DNA from: DASQUK01 sp963813485
GTDB taxonomy: Bacteria; Actinomycetota; Acidimicrobiia; Acidimicrobiales; VFJN01
Direction of reading: 5' to 3'
DNA: 64,000 bases
Assembly: GCA_963813485.1 (NCBI GenBank)
Contig: CAWEZE010000017.1
Location: 62,001 to 126,000 of the forward strand
Part shown: positions 28,044 through 37,125 of the stretch, piece after piece
Numbering within the stretch: position 1 is the stretch's first letter
How the letters are laid out: every line of letters starts with the position of its first letter
Position numbers and translations under genes: made by a program
The notes under the pieces: model-generated
Databases searched by the model: none
The model's input: only the letters and a program-made list of their open reading frames with translations
Told to the model about the DNA's origin: nothing

Positions 28044-29462
28044 GTGAGCGTACGAACGATCGATCCGGCGACAGGCGAGCACATTGCGACGCACGAGGAG
28101 ACGAGCGCGGCCGAGCTCGCGGGGATGCTCGATCGCGCCCGCGAGAGTGCCGTTCGGTGGGCGGCGGTTGCACCGGAGCGGCGCGCCGAGTCGCTGCGCG
28201 ATCTGGCGGTCGCGCTGCGGTCGGACGCGGGCGAGCTCGCGGCCCTGGCGACACGTGAGATGGGAAAGCCCCTGGCCGAGAGCCAGGCCGAGGCGGAGAA
28301 GTGCGCGGTGGCCTGTGACTGGTTTGCCGATCACACGCCTGGCCTATTGCGCCCCGAGAAGGTGAGCACCGGCGCGATGCGCAGCCGGTTGGCGCACCAG
28401 CCTCTCGGCGTCATCCTCGCGATCATGCCGTGGAACTTCCCGTACTGGCAGGTGATTCGCGCCCTCGTACCCGCGCTCGCAGCCGGCAACGTGGTGGTTC
28501 TCAAGCACGCGCCGTCGACGACCGGGTGCGCCCTGGAGTTGGCTCGTACGGCGCTGCGCGCGGGACTTCCCGAGGGCCTCTTCTCGGCGGTCGTGGTGAG
28601 CGCTGAGCGCACCGACGAGGTCGCGTCAGGACTGATCGCCGACCGTCGCGTCGCGGGCGTCACGTTCACGGGATCGACGCGCGCGGGGCGGGCCGTCGCG
28701 GCTCGCGCGGGCCAGGCCCTGAAGAAGTGCGTCCTGGAGCTCGGGGGGAGCGACCCGTTCGTAGTACTCGCCGACGCGGACCTGGAGAACGCGGCGGCCT
28801 GGGCAGCTCGTAGCCGCTTTCAGAACACCGGCCAGTCGTGCATCGCGGCGAAGCGGATCATCGTCGAGGAGCCGATCGCAGACGAGTTCAACGAGCATCT
28901 TCTGCGGCACGTCCGTGAGCTCCGGGTCGGGGATCCCTCTGAGCCCGGCGTGACGATCGGACCGCTCGCGCGCGCCGACCTGCGCGACGCGGTGGAGCGC
29001 CAGGTGCGCGAGTCGGCGCGCCAGGGTGCCCGCGTGGTGATCGGCGGGCAGGCGCCCGACCGTCGCGGCTTCTTCTATCTGCCGACCGTGCTCGATCAGG
29101 TCGAGCCCGAGATGGCCGTGCTCCAGGAGGAGGTCTTCGGCCCGGCCGTGCCGATCATGCGGGCGCGGGACGCTGAGCACGCACTGGCGCTCGCGAACCA
29201 GACCGCCTATGGCTTGGGCAGCGCGGTCTGGACGTCAGATCTCGAGCGCGGCGAGGAGTTTGCGACCCGATTGCAGGCCGGTCACACGGCGGTCAACGGG
29301 ATGACGATCTCAGATCCGCGCTTGCCGTTCGGCGGTGTCAAGGACTCGGGCTACGGCCGAGAGCTGTTCCGCCACGGCGCGCTCGAGTTCGTGAACGTAC
29401 ACGCCATCGTGATCAACGCATCGCACGGCCCCGATGACGACCGAACCACTGCCAGCGAATGA
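28044..29462 (+). CDS. Aldehyde dehydrogenase (succinate-semialdehyde dehydrogenase type)
   Basis: This 472-residue protein starts at a GTG with AAGGAGAACGA before it. Catalytic Cys266 lies in FQNTGQSCIAAKRI and the general base Glu232 in KCVLELGGSDPFVVL. The NAD(P) segment is IMPWNFPYWQVIRALVPALA. Length and N-terminus match NAD(P)-dependent succinate-semialdehyde dehydrogenases, but the aldehyde could be another one made from the acyl chain. It is the third gene of the thiolase/ligase/dehydrogenase unit. Confidence 0.88.
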   Translation: MSVRTIDPATGEHIATHEETSAAELAGMLDRARESAVRWAAVAPERRAESLRDLAVALRSDAGELAALATREMGKPLAESQAEAEKCAVACDWFADHTPGLLRPEKVSTGAMRSRLAHQPLGVILAIMPWNFPYWQVIRALVPALAAGNVVVLKHAPSTTGCALELARTALRAGLPEGLFSAVVVSAERTDEVASGLIADRRVAGVTFTGSTRAGRAVAARAGQALKKCVLELGGSDPFVVLADADLENAAAWAARSRFQNTGQSCIAAKRIIVEEPIADEFNEHLLRHVRELRVGDPSEPGVTIGPLARADLRDAVERQVRESARQGARVVIGGQAPDRRGFFYLPTVLDQVEPEMAVLQEEVFGPAVPIMRARDAEHALALANQTAYGLGSAVWTSDLERGEEFATRLQAGHTAVNGMTISDPRLPFGGVKDSGYGRELFRHGALEFVNVHAIVINASHGPDDDRTTASE

Positions 29463-29791
29463 AGGGCGGGAGATGTGATGTCGAGCGGAGAATCGGAGGG
29501 CGGCGGTTGGGCTCTTGGCGGTCCTCGTGCTGGGCGTCATCGTTGTTGTCGGCATTGAATCGCCGCGTGTTCGGCTCTGGCAACGCCGCCAGGAACCTCG
29601 ACTCGCTCAGGATCGCCGGGCCATGCTCCCCGTGGCGGGGGTGTTCCCACGATGTCCTGGAGCTGTGCCCATTTCGTGGACGAAGCCGGATTCGTCGCAG
29701 CGGTTCTTCGCCGCAGGCTGACGGCACGCTCGTGGAGGCTTGCCGGGCTGTGACAGGGTAGGGATCCTGCGGCCGAGCGAGAGGATCAGGT
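29463..29791. other. Intergenic before the encapsulin operon
   Basis: No clear gene is present. One frame (about 29497-29721) encodes a hydrophobic stretch, VLVLGVIVVVGIE, followed by a basic tail, but it lacks a convincing start and ribosome site. The encapsulin promoter should lie here. No FUR- or IdeR-like box could be identified by eye. Confidence 0.35.
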
Positions 29792-30196
29792 GTGTCGACA
29801 TCGAGCGCGAAGTTTCACGAATCCGCCGACGACCTGCGACCGGAGACACGTGACCGGCACCGGGGGATCGTGTCGCTCATGGAGGAGCTCGAGGCGGTCG
29901 ACTGGTACGACCAACGGATCGATGCCGCCGGTGACGACGATCTGCGGGGGGTGCTGCGCCACAACCGCGACGAGGAGAAGGAGCATGCCTCGATGGTCCT
30001 CGAGTGGCTGAGGCGCCACGACGAGACGTGGGACGGGTTCCTGCGCCGTTACCTGTTCACCGAGCGGCCGATCGCGGAGCTGGCCGCGGAGGCCGAGGTC
30101 GAGGCCGCTACGCGCACGGCCCCGTCGACCGACCTCGTGAACACGGGCGACGGGTCGCTCGGCCTGCGGGGCCTGGCCGACAAGGAGATGCTGTGA
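29792..30196 (+). CDS. Encapsulated ferritin-like protein (EncFtn)
   Basis: This is a 134-residue cargo protein of the two-helix EncFtn type. The iron-site residues stand at the same positions as in Rhodospirillum rubrum EncFtn: Glu32 in VSLMEELEAVDWYDQRI, and Glu62 and His65 in DEEKEHASMVLEW. Two such chains form one ferroxidase site, and the decamer oxidises Fe(II) inside the encapsulin shell. The C-terminal extension ends GDGSLGLRGLADKEML, where GSLGLRGL should be the shell-targeting peptide. The start is GTG. The stop overlaps the encapsulin ATG (TGATG), so production of cargo and shell is coupled. Confidence 0.92.
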   Translation: MSTSSAKFHESADDLRPETRDRHRGIVSLMEELEAVDWYDQRIDAAGDDDLRGVLRHNRDEEKEHASMVLEWLRRHDETWDGFLRRYLFTERPIAELAAEAEVEAATRTAPSTDLVNTGDGSLGLRGLADKEML

Positions 30197-31005
30197 TGGA
30201 CCATCTCCGTCGAGAGCTGGCCCCGATCAGCGACAAGGCCTGGGGCCTCATCGAGGCGGAGGCGTCGCGGACGCTGCGCCATTTCCTGACTGCCCGCGCC
30301 CTGGTCGACTTCAGCGGCCCCCACGGCTGGGAGCATGCGGCCGCCAACCTCGGGCGTGTCCGCACGATCGAGCCCGGGACCGCCGGCGAGCCCACCGCCC
30401 ACGTTCGGGCGGCCCAGCCGCTTGTCGAGCTGCGGGCCCCCATCGAGATCCCACGGGACGTGATCGAGGCCGCCGACCGCGGTGCCCCCGATCCCGACCT
30501 GGCCGCCGTCGTCGAGGCGGCCCGTCGCTTGGCCGATGCCGAGGACCGGGCTGTGTTCCACGGCTGGGAGGCCGCCGGCGTCGCTGGCATCACCCCCAGC
30601 TCGCCGCACGACCCGCTGACCATCGGCGACAACTATGACGACTATCCGGGGATCGTTGCCCGGGCCGTCGCCCGCCTCCGGGCCGCGGGTGTGGGCGGTC
30701 CCTACGGCATCGCGCTCGGCCCCCGCTGTTACACCGGGGTCATCGAGACGACCGAGCACGGCGGCTTTCCGGTGCTCGAGCACATCCAATTGATCCTGGG
30801 CGGGCCCATCGCCTGGGCGCCGGCGGTCGACGGCGCGGTCGTCCTCAGCATGCGCGGCGGCGATTACGAGCTTGTCTGCGGGCAGGACACGTCGATCGGC
30901 TACCGCGCCCACGACGACGCCGTGGTCGAGCTCTACCTCGAGGAGAGCCTGACTTTCCTGGTCGCAGATGCCCGCGCCGCGGTCCACCTCGCCTACCCGG
31001 CGTGA
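30196..31005 (+). CDS. Encapsulin shell protein (family 1)
   Basis: The 269-residue product is a family 1 encapsulin with the HK97-type fold: HLRRELAPISDKAWGLIEAE, ARALVDFSGPHGWEHAAANL, VRAAQPLVELRAPIEIPRDV, DRAVFHGWEAAGVAGITPSS, YGIALGPRCYTGVIETTEHG, PVLEHIQLILGGPIAWAPAV, and a closing ESLTFLVADARAAVHL. It should assemble into an icosahedral nanocompartment (60-mer or larger) and enclose the EncFtn made just upstream. The pair forms an iron-storage and peroxide-defence organelle. Confidence 0.94.
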   Translation: MDHLRRELAPISDKAWGLIEAEASRTLRHFLTARALVDFSGPHGWEHAAANLGRVRTIEPGTAGEPTAHVRAAQPLVELRAPIEIPRDVIEAADRGAPDPDLAAVVEAARRLADAEDRAVFHGWEAAGVAGITPSSPHDPLTIGDNYDDYPGIVARAVARLRAAGVGGPYGIALGPRCYTGVIETTEHGGFPVLEHIQLILGGPIAWAPAVDGAVVLSMRGGDYELVCGQDTSIGYRAHDDAVVELYLEESLTFLVADARAAVHLAYPA

Positions 31006-31102
31006 ACGGCTGCGGGGACCTCAACGTGAACGCCTCCGCCAACGGGGCGAACCGACCCCCCGACCGCTGACGGCCTGAACGGAAGGGATTGGTGCGGCGG
31101 AG

Positions 31103-31258
31103 TCATGTCGCACGGAGGGTGGGCAGCAGTTCCGTTGCCGCCCAGTTGATGAACTGCTCCTGGGTGTCCCCGCCGGCCTCCTCGGCGAGGGCGACGTCTC
31201 GAACCAGCTGCTTGGGCCCCGCCTGCTCGCACATCATCGTGTAGCCGATCAGGGTCAT
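31103..31258 (-). pseudogene. Internally deleted F420-type (LLM class) oxidoreductase
   Basis: The 51-codon frame joins two ends of an LLM-class flavin/F420 oxidoreductase. The first 29 residues, IGYTMMCEQAGPKQLVRDVA and LAEEAG, are a typical N-terminus. The last 22, GDTQEQFINWAATELLPTLR and AT, are a typical C-terminus. About 270 residues between them are missing, yet the joint is in frame. Its ATG overlaps the stop of the upstream dehydrogenase (31255-31258), so the former operon link remains. It is a remnant with no active site. Confidence 0.7.
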
Positions 31259-32142
31259 GGCGCTTCTCCTTGCTGCTCGAGCGCCCGCGTCACGACGGTG
31301 AGGTCCTGGTCGCCGAGCCCCTGATCGATGACCTGCTGCCATTCGTCGGCCAGGCAGGCGAGGCCGGCGAACCGGTCGTCCGCCGCGGCCTGCAGAGCCA
31401 AGTGCACGTCCTTGAGCGCGAGCGACAGCGCGAACTGGGCCGAGAACTCGCCCTGCGCGATCCGTTGCAGCTTGGCTGCCTGCCACGGAGACACGAGGGG
31501 GCTGCCACCGAGGGCGTCCACCACCGTGTCGGTCTCGAGCCCCAATCGACGGGCGAGGGCGACCGAAGCGGCAACCGCTTGATTCGCGAACGCGAGCCAG
31601 GTGTTGTTGACGACCTTGAGCCGCGACCCCGCCCCGACCGGGCCGACCCAGACCGTGCGCTGGCCGAGGGCGTCGAAGAGCGGAGCGAGCCGCGAGCGGG
31701 CCTTGTCGGGCCCCGACGCAAAGATCGTCAGCTGGCCCTGCGCCGCGGGGTCCTTGCTTCCCGACACCGGTGCGTCGACGAACATCACGTCAGGGCGCTC
31801 GCCATCCACCAGGGCCGCGACACGCTCGATTCCCGCCACACCGATCGTGCTCATCTGCACCCAGATCGAACCCGGAACCAGGGCGGCGAGCATGCCCTGG
31901 TCGCGGGCGATCGACATGACGGCATCGGTATCGGTCACCATCGTCACGACGATCCCGGCCCGCCGCGCCGCGTCAGCGGCGCTCTCGGCGACCTCCGCCC
32001 CGAGCCCGGCGAGGTCTCGTGTCGCCCCCCGCTCGCGGTTCCAGACCATCGTCGGAATGCCAGCGCGCAGAGCACTGGTCGCCATCCCGTGGCCCATCGC
32101 GCCGATACCGAGCACCGCAACCTGCTCCTGCGTCGGTGCCAT
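31255..32142 (-). CDS. 3-hydroxyisobutyrate dehydrogenase-like NAD(P)-dependent oxidoreductase
   Basis: This 295-residue beta-hydroxyacid dehydrogenase begins with the Rossmann motif VAVLGIGAMGHGMATSALRA. It contains FVDAPVSGSKDPAAQGQLTI (substrate-binding DAPVSG) and the catalytic Lys in GPVGAGSRLKVVNNTWLA, then an all-helical C-terminal dimer domain. Family enzymes oxidise 3-hydroxyisobutyrate, tartronate semialdehyde, 6-phosphogluconate-like or other short hydroxyacids. Valine breakdown is plausible because a methylmalonate-semialdehyde dehydrogenase is encoded nearby at 35564-37108. Translation is coupled to the LLM remnant. Confidence 0.9.
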   Translation of the reverse strand: MAPTQEQVAVLGIGAMGHGMATSALRAGIPTMVWNRERGATRDLAGLGAEVAESAADAARRAGIVVTMVTDTDAVMSIARDQGMLAALVPGSIWVQMSTIGVAGIERVAALVDGERPDVMFVDAPVSGSKDPAAQGQLTIFASGPDKARSRLAPLFDALGQRTVWVGPVGAGSRLKVVNNTWLAFANQAVAASVALARRLGLETDTVVDALGGSPLVSPWQAAKLQRIAQGEFSAQFALSLALKDVHLALQAAADDRFAGLACLADEWQQVIDQGLGDQDLTVVTRALEQQGEAP

Positions 32143-32396
32143 CGGCCTCCCCTCCCTTGCCGGGTGTCTGCCCGGACGCTGGGGTTCGCTACCCAGGATC
32201 GCGCCGCTCGGCCCGCCCGGCTACCGGAGGCCTGGCGCGAAGCGCAGGCCGGCGGGGCGTGAAACGCGGCATCATCTGGTGTCATGTCGTCACCGCAGCC
32301 GTACATCAGCACGGACGAGCACTTGCCCCTTCCCGTCGGCATGCGTCGGCCCATCTGTTGCAGTGCCGTCTCGACACCAGCGCCGTGGGGTCCGTG

Positions 32397-33392
32397 ATGA
32401 CCGAGCGTGACGCGTCCGTCAGGAAGGCGCTGTCGTCGCAGGACGACCTGATCGCCCGTCGCGAACACTGCTCGGTCGACGGCCGATTGCTCGCCTCCCT
32501 GGGGGCGGAGGTCGGGCAGCAGATCCGCATTCGCCGCACGGCGACCGAGTACGCCCTGTACACCGTCAGCGAGCGTCGGGACGAAGACGACGCCGACGTC
32601 GTCCGCATCGGTCTCACGGGCCGCCGGCGCCTGGGTACGGACGACCCGTTCGACGGCGCCGTCGTGCTGCCGGCGGCCGATCCAACCTTGCCGGACGCCG
32701 ACGCCGAAGCCCGCGGTGAGCTCGTGGAGCGGCTCGACCACGGCGACCACCGAGGACTGATCGTCATCGCGCCCCATGGCGGCGACATCGAAAAGCACAC
32801 CGACGAGCAGGCCGAATACGTCGCGTCCCGCCTTGGCGACTACCGGGTCAGCGCCTGGCGGTGCAAGGGTTGGAAGGCCCGGCGCGCAGACGGCACCGGT
32901 GGGGCGTTCGAGTGCTGGCACGCAACGTCGACGGACATCAACCCGTCGAGCTTTCCCGGCCTCGCTTCGGTCATCGATCGTGGGTTCACCCACGCCGTGG
33001 CGTTCCACGGATTCGACGAGGCGGAGATTCTCATCGGCGGCACGGCACCGCCTGCGCTGAAGCAGGAGATCAAGTGCGCCATCGAGTCGGCCACCAGCGG
33101 TTCGGGTATTCCCGTGCGCATCGCCACACCCGACGACAAGTTCGGCGGCGACGACCCCTGCAACATCGTCAACCGTCTCACGGTCCGCGCCGCCGGCGGC
33201 ATCCAGATCGAACAGAGCTCGCCCGCCCGACGCGACCACGGGACGGCCATCGCTGATGCCATCGCCGCCGTCTACGCGCGAAAGCTCCACCGGCCTCGGC
33301 CGCCATGGCGGGAGAGCATCGACGACTTCATCGAGTGGGTCCGCGACGCCGCCCGACGCGCGCTCGACTGGGGTTCGCGGCGGCGGCGCTGA
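32397..33392 (+). CDS. Poly-gamma-glutamate hydrolase family protein
   Basis: The 331-residue product contains the PGA-hydrolase (PF05908-type) pattern: HRGLIVIAPHGGDIEKHTDE with the zinc-binding His and Glu, AWRCKGWKA, FECWHATSTDINPSSFPGLA, HAVAFHGFDEAEILIGGTAP with a second His, and GGIQIEQSSPARRDHGTAIA. In phages such enzymes cut poly-gamma-glutamate capsules. The chromosomal actinobacterial relatives have no assigned role. ATG 32397 is preferred over upstream in-frame starts because homology begins shortly after it. No signal peptide is seen. Confidence 0.85.
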   Translation: MTERDASVRKALSSQDDLIARREHCSVDGRLLASLGAEVGQQIRIRRTATEYALYTVSERRDEDDADVVRIGLTGRRRLGTDDPFDGAVVLPAADPTLPDADAEARGELVERLDHGDHRGLIVIAPHGGDIEKHTDEQAEYVASRLGDYRVSAWRCKGWKARRADGTGGAFECWHATSTDINPSSFPGLASVIDRGFTHAVAFHGFDEAEILIGGTAPPALKQEIKCAIESATSGSGIPVRIATPDDKFGGDDPCNIVNRLTVRAAGGIQIEQSSPARRDHGTAIADAIAAVYARKLHRPRPPWRESIDDFIEWVRDAARRALDWGSRRRR

Positions 33393-33491
33393 CCGGGGTT
33401 CAGGACATGGACGGCTGCTCCCTGCGGCCGCGGCCGACCAATTCCCGCCGAGCCAGCCGGGGCTTGTCATGGCCGTCGCTACCATCGCCGG

Positions 33492-34631
33492 GTGGACCGT
33501 GAACGTTTCCCCGGGCTCCGTGACGACTGGGTCCGGCTCGATGGCCCGGCCGGGACGCAGGCCCTCGACAACGCCATAGAAGCGGCCGCCGTCTGGTGGC
33601 GCTCGGGAGATCCCGCAAACGCGCACGGGCCGTTCCCGCAGGCTGCCGCCACCGATGCGCTCGTCTGGTCGACCCGCGAGACCTGCGCGGAGCTTCTCGG
33701 CGGCCAGCCGGAGAGCATCGCCTTCGGCGAGTCGATGACCTCCCTCACGATGCGTTTCGCTGCCGCCGTGGGCCGAACGCTCGGCCCCGGTGACGAGGTC
33801 GTCGTGACCCGGCTCGACCACGATGGCAACGTCAGGCCGTGGGTGGTGGCTGCCGAGCGGGCGGGCGCCACCGTGCGCTTCGCCGAGCCCGACCGAGACA
33901 CGCTGGCCCTCGAGCCTGCGCACGTCGCGGCCGTCCTGTCCGAGCGCACGCGGTGGCTCGCCTTCACCGCCACCTCGAACGTCACCGGCACGGCCCCCGA
34001 CGTCGCCGCCATCTGCCGCCTCGCTCGCGACGCCGGCGCCCGCACGTACATCGATGCCGTCGCCGCCACCCCCCACCGGCGCGTCGACCGCCAGGGCTGG
34101 GGCGCCGACGCCGTCGTCTGCTCCGCCTACAAGTGGTACGGCCCGCACGTCGGCGTGTTGAGCGCCGACCCGGCCCTCCTGGCCGGAGTGCACCCCGACA
34201 AACTCGTCCCTTCCCCCGACACCGTGCCCGAACGGTGGGAGCTCGGCACCCTCCCCTTCGAGCAGCTCGCAGGGGTGCGGGCTGCGGCCCGGTTCATGCT
34301 CGATCGAGTCGTCCCGCACGGCTGGGTGGAGGAGCAGGCCCTGGGCGACAAGCTCGACGCCGGGCTGCGGGCGATCGACGGCGTGGCCGTGCTCGGCGAG
34401 CGTCGCCCGGGCGATGCCCCGACACGCTGGTTCACGGTGACCGGCGTCGAGCCCGAGCACACTGCCCGGCGGCTGGCTGCGCAGCGGATCGCGGTGTGGA
34501 GCGGCACGAACTACGCGTGGGAGATCGCCCATTGGCTCGGGCTGGGCGACGTCGGCGCCGTGCGGGCCGGCCTGGTCCACTACAACGACGCGACGGACGT
34601 CGACCGCTTCCTCGATGCCCTCGCCGGGTAG
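33492..34631 (+). CDS. Class V aminotransferase / cysteine desulfurase-like protein
   Basis: This is a 379-residue PLP enzyme of fold type I, class V: WVRLDGPAGTQ, NAHGPFPQAAATDALV, GESMTSLTMRFAAAVGRTLG, EVVVTRLDHDGNVRPW, WLAFTATSNVTGTAPDV, RTYIDAVAATPHRRVD and the PLP-lysine region VVCSAYKWYGPHVGVL. The C-terminus contains WSGTNYAWEIAHWLGLGD and GLVHYNDATDVDRFL. The subgroup resembles the actinobacterial cysteine-desulfurase-like family whose true substrate is unclear. The start is GTG at 33492. The LLM gene follows at once. Confidence 0.88.
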   Translation: MDRERFPGLRDDWVRLDGPAGTQALDNAIEAAAVWWRSGDPANAHGPFPQAAATDALVWSTRETCAELLGGQPESIAFGESMTSLTMRFAAAVGRTLGPGDEVVVTRLDHDGNVRPWVVAAERAGATVRFAEPDRDTLALEPAHVAAVLSERTRWLAFTATSNVTGTAPDVAAICRLARDAGARTYIDAVAATPHRRVDRQGWGADAVVCSAYKWYGPHVGVLSADPALLAGVHPDKLVPSPDTVPERWELGTLPFEQLAGVRAAARFMLDRVVPHGWVEEQALGDKLDAGLRAIDGVAVLGERRPGDAPTRWFTVTGVEPEHTARRLAAQRIAVWSGTNYAWEIAHWLGLGDVGAVRAGLVHYNDATDVDRFLDALAG

Positions 34632-34638
34632 CCAGGCC

Positions 34639-35556
34639 ATGGGCCCGGACCAGGCTTCGGGACGGCGCCTGCGGATCGGCGTGCAGCTTCCCGAGGTCGA
34701 GCGGCACGTGCCGTGGGCCGAGTACCTGGCCATGGCGCGCGCTGCCGAGGAGGTGGGCTTCGACTCGGTGTGGGTTGGAGACCATCTGCTGTACCGCGGC
34801 GACGGCCGCGAGGCGCGCGGGCCCTGGGACGCCTGGAGCGTCCTCGCCGCGATCGCGGCGACCACCGAGCGCGTCCGGCTCGGCCCCCTGGTTGCGTGCA
34901 CCGCGTTTGCGGCGCCGGGCCTGCTGGCGAGGAGGGCGGCCGCGGTCCAAGAGATCAGCGGTGGACGACTCGTGCTCGGGCTGGGCGCGGGATGGAACGA
35001 GACGGAGTTCCGCGCCTTCGGCGTTCCCTTCGACCACCGCGCCTCGCGCTTCGGTGAGTCGTTCGAGATCATCCGGCGCCTGCTCGCCGGCGAGCGGGTG
35101 ACCTACGAAGGGCGCTTCGAGCACGTGCGCGACGCGGTTCTGCTGCCGAGGCCGGCCGCCCCGCCTCCGCTGATGATCGGCTCGACGGGTGAGCACGTCC
35201 TGCGCATCGCATTGCCGTACGCCGACGCGTGGAACGTCTGGTACGACCTGTACGGGAACACGCCGGAGGGGTTCGCCGAGGAGAACGCCCGAGTCAGCCG
35301 GCTCGTTCGGGAAACCGGTCGACGACAGTCCGACGTCGTGCGCAGTGCCACGGCGTTCGTCACCCTGGAGGGCCGCGGTCGCGATCGACCTCACACCCGG
35401 GACGTGCGTCACCTGACCGGCCCGCCCCAGACGATCGCCAACGGGCTGATGGATCTGGCCGCCGCCGGCGCCGAGGAGGCCATCCTCGTGGTGAGCCCGA
35501 TCTCGGAACGCTCGATTCGAACACTGGGCGACGTCATCGCCATGGTCGCCGGCTGA
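34639..35556 (+). CDS. LLM class F420-dependent oxidoreductase
   Basis: This is a luciferase-like monooxygenase-fold protein of 305 residues: IGVQLPEVERHVPWAEYLAM, ARAAEEVGFDSVWVGDHLL, TTERVRLGPLVACTAFAAP, ISGGRLVLGLGAGWNETEF and PPPLMIGSTGEHVLRIALP. These are the usual barrel and cofactor motifs of F420- or FMN-using LLM enzymes. An ATG at 34615, overlapping the end of the aminotransferase gene, is an alternative start, but homology begins after 34639. It shares an operon with the aminotransferase and probably mmsA (7 bases downstream). Confidence 0.88.
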   Translation: MGPDQASGRRLRIGVQLPEVERHVPWAEYLAMARAAEEVGFDSVWVGDHLLYRGDGREARGPWDAWSVLAAIAATTERVRLGPLVACTAFAAPGLLARRAAAVQEISGGRLVLGLGAGWNETEFRAFGVPFDHRASRFGESFEIIRRLLAGERVTYEGRFEHVRDAVLLPRPAAPPPLMIGSTGEHVLRIALPYADAWNVWYDLYGNTPEGFAEENARVSRLVRETGRRQSDVVRSATAFVTLEGRGRDRPHTRDVRHLTGPPQTIANGLMDLAAAGAEEAILVVSPISERSIRTLGDVIAMVAG

Positions 35557-35563
35557 CTCTGCC

Positions 35564-37108
35564 GTGCCGGTCGGGGCGCGGCCATGGCGCCCGGAGCCGT
35601 TCGTGGTTACGTTCGGGTTCCTGGAGCGCATCCCGCACGTCATCGCCGGCGAGGTCCGGCCGGGCCGCGGTGACAGGGTCGCGCCCGTGTTCGATCCGGC
35701 CACCGGGCGCCAGACCGCCGAGGTGGGTCTCGCCGACGTCGCCGAGGTCGACGAGGCGGTCTCCGCCGCCCGCGTCGCCCAGCGGCGCTGGCGGGAGGTC
35801 CCCCTCGGCCGGCGGGTGCAGGTGCTGTTCTCGCTCCGGGAGCTGGTGGCCGGCCACGAGGACGAGCTCGCCGCGGTCATCACCGCGCAGCACGGCAAGA
35901 CCCTCGCCGACGCGCGGGGCGAGGTGCTCCGGGGGCTCGAGTGCATCGAGTACGCGTGTGGCCTCCCCGAGCTGCTCAAAGGTGAGGTGTCGGCCCAGGT
36001 GGCGGCCGGAGTCGACGTGCGGTCGCTACGCCAGCCGGTGGGCGTGGTGGCCTGCATCACGCCGTTCAACTTTCCCTGCATGGTGCCCCTGTGGATGCTC
36101 CCCAACGCCATCGCCTGCGGCAACGCGGTCGTGCTCAAGCCCTCGGAGCGGGATCCGGGCGCGTCGGTGCTGCTGGCTGAGCTGTGGCGGCGGGCGGGCC
36201 TGCCGGACGGCGTCCTCAACGTCGTCCAGGGCGACGGGGTGGCGGTCGACCGCCTCCTCGAGCACCCGGCGGTGGCGGCCGTCAGCTTCGTGGGCTCCAC
36301 GCCGGTGGCCCGCCACGTGTACGAGACCGGCACCGCCGCCGGAAAGCGGGTGCAGGCCCTCGGCGGCGCGAAGAACCACATGGTCGTCCTTCCCGACGCC
36401 GACCTGGACGTCGCCGCCGACGCCGCGGTCAGCGCTGCCTACGGCTCGGCCGGTGAGCGCTGCATGGCCGTCTCCGTGCTGGTAGCAGTCGGTGGCATCG
36501 GTGATGCCCTGGTCGACGCGCTGCGCCTCCGCCTCGACAAGCTCGTGATCGGACCCGGCACCGACCCGGCATCCGAGATGGGGCCGCTCATCACCCGGGA
36601 GCACCGCGACCGCGTCGCGTCACACGTGGCGTCGGCGGCCGACGCCGGAGCCCGCATCGCCGTCGACGGGCGGGGCAAGGTCGTCCCCGGTGACGGCTTC
36701 TTTCTCGGGGCGACGCTGCTCGACGACGTCACCCCCGACATGCAGGCGTACCGCGACGAGATCTTCGGGCCGGTGCTGTGCGTGGTGCGGGCCGAGCGCT
36801 ACGACGACGCCGTGGACCTCATCAACGCCAACCCCTACGGCAACGGCGTGGCGATCTTCACCCGGGACGGCGGCGCGGCTCGCCGCTTCGAGCAGGAGGT
36901 CGAGGCCGGCATGGTGGGTGTCAACGTGCCGATCCCCGTCCCGGCCGCGCAGTTCAGCTTCGGCGGCTGGGGTTCCTCGCTCTTCGGCGACGCCCACATG
37001 TACGGCCCGGAGGGCGTGCGGTTCTACACACGAGGGAAGGTCGTGACCACCCGCTGGCCAGATCCCGCCACCAGCTCGGTCGACCTCGGCTTCCCCCGGA
37101 ACCGCTGA
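35564..37108 (+). CDS. mmsA: CoA-acylating methylmalonate-semialdehyde dehydrogenase
   Basis: This is an aldehyde-dehydrogenase superfamily member of 514 residues from the first GTG. RIPHVIAGE near the start is the normal N-terminus of MmsA, so a start near 35600 is also possible. Motifs are TPFNFPCMVPLWMLPNAIAC, FVGSTPVARHVYETG, AKNHMVVLPDADLD, catalytic Cys300 in AYGSAGERCMAVS, and the C-terminal FSFGGWGSSLFGDAHMYGPE. MmsA converts methylmalonate or malonate semialdehyde with CoA and NAD to propionyl- or acetyl-CoA in valine, myo-inositol or pyrimidine breakdown. The 3-hydroxyisobutyrate dehydrogenase-like gene nearby supports valine catabolism. Confidence 0.92.
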   Translation: MPVGARPWRPEPFVVTFGFLERIPHVIAGEVRPGRGDRVAPVFDPATGRQTAEVGLADVAEVDEAVSAARVAQRRWREVPLGRRVQVLFSLRELVAGHEDELAAVITAQHGKTLADARGEVLRGLECIEYACGLPELLKGEVSAQVAAGVDVRSLRQPVGVVACITPFNFPCMVPLWMLPNAIACGNAVVLKPSERDPGASVLLAELWRRAGLPDGVLNVVQGDGVAVDRLLEHPAVAAVSFVGSTPVARHVYETGTAAGKRVQALGGAKNHMVVLPDADLDVAADAAVSAAYGSAGERCMAVSVLVAVGGIGDALVDALRLRLDKLVIGPGTDPASEMGPLITREHRDRVASHVASAADAGARIAVDGRGKVVPGDGFFLGATLLDDVTPDMQAYRDEIFGPVLCVVRAERYDDAVDLINANPYGNGVAIFTRDGGAARRFEQEVEAGMVGVNVPIPVPAAQFSFGGWGSSLFGDAHMYGPEGVRFYTRGKVVTTRWPDPATSSVDLGFPRNR

Positions 37109-37125
37109 CGCCGGCGAGCGTACGG

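Noticed and set aside
29497..29721. Small membrane protein before the encapsulin operon
   Set aside because: It has a hydrophobic stretch but no start codon with ribosome site in the same frame, and no known relatives.
31944..35072. Minus-strand open frame of 1042 codons
   Set aside because: It is antisense to the PGA hydrolase, aminotransferase and LLM genes. It is Arg/Gly/Pro-rich with no motifs, a typical high-GC shadow.
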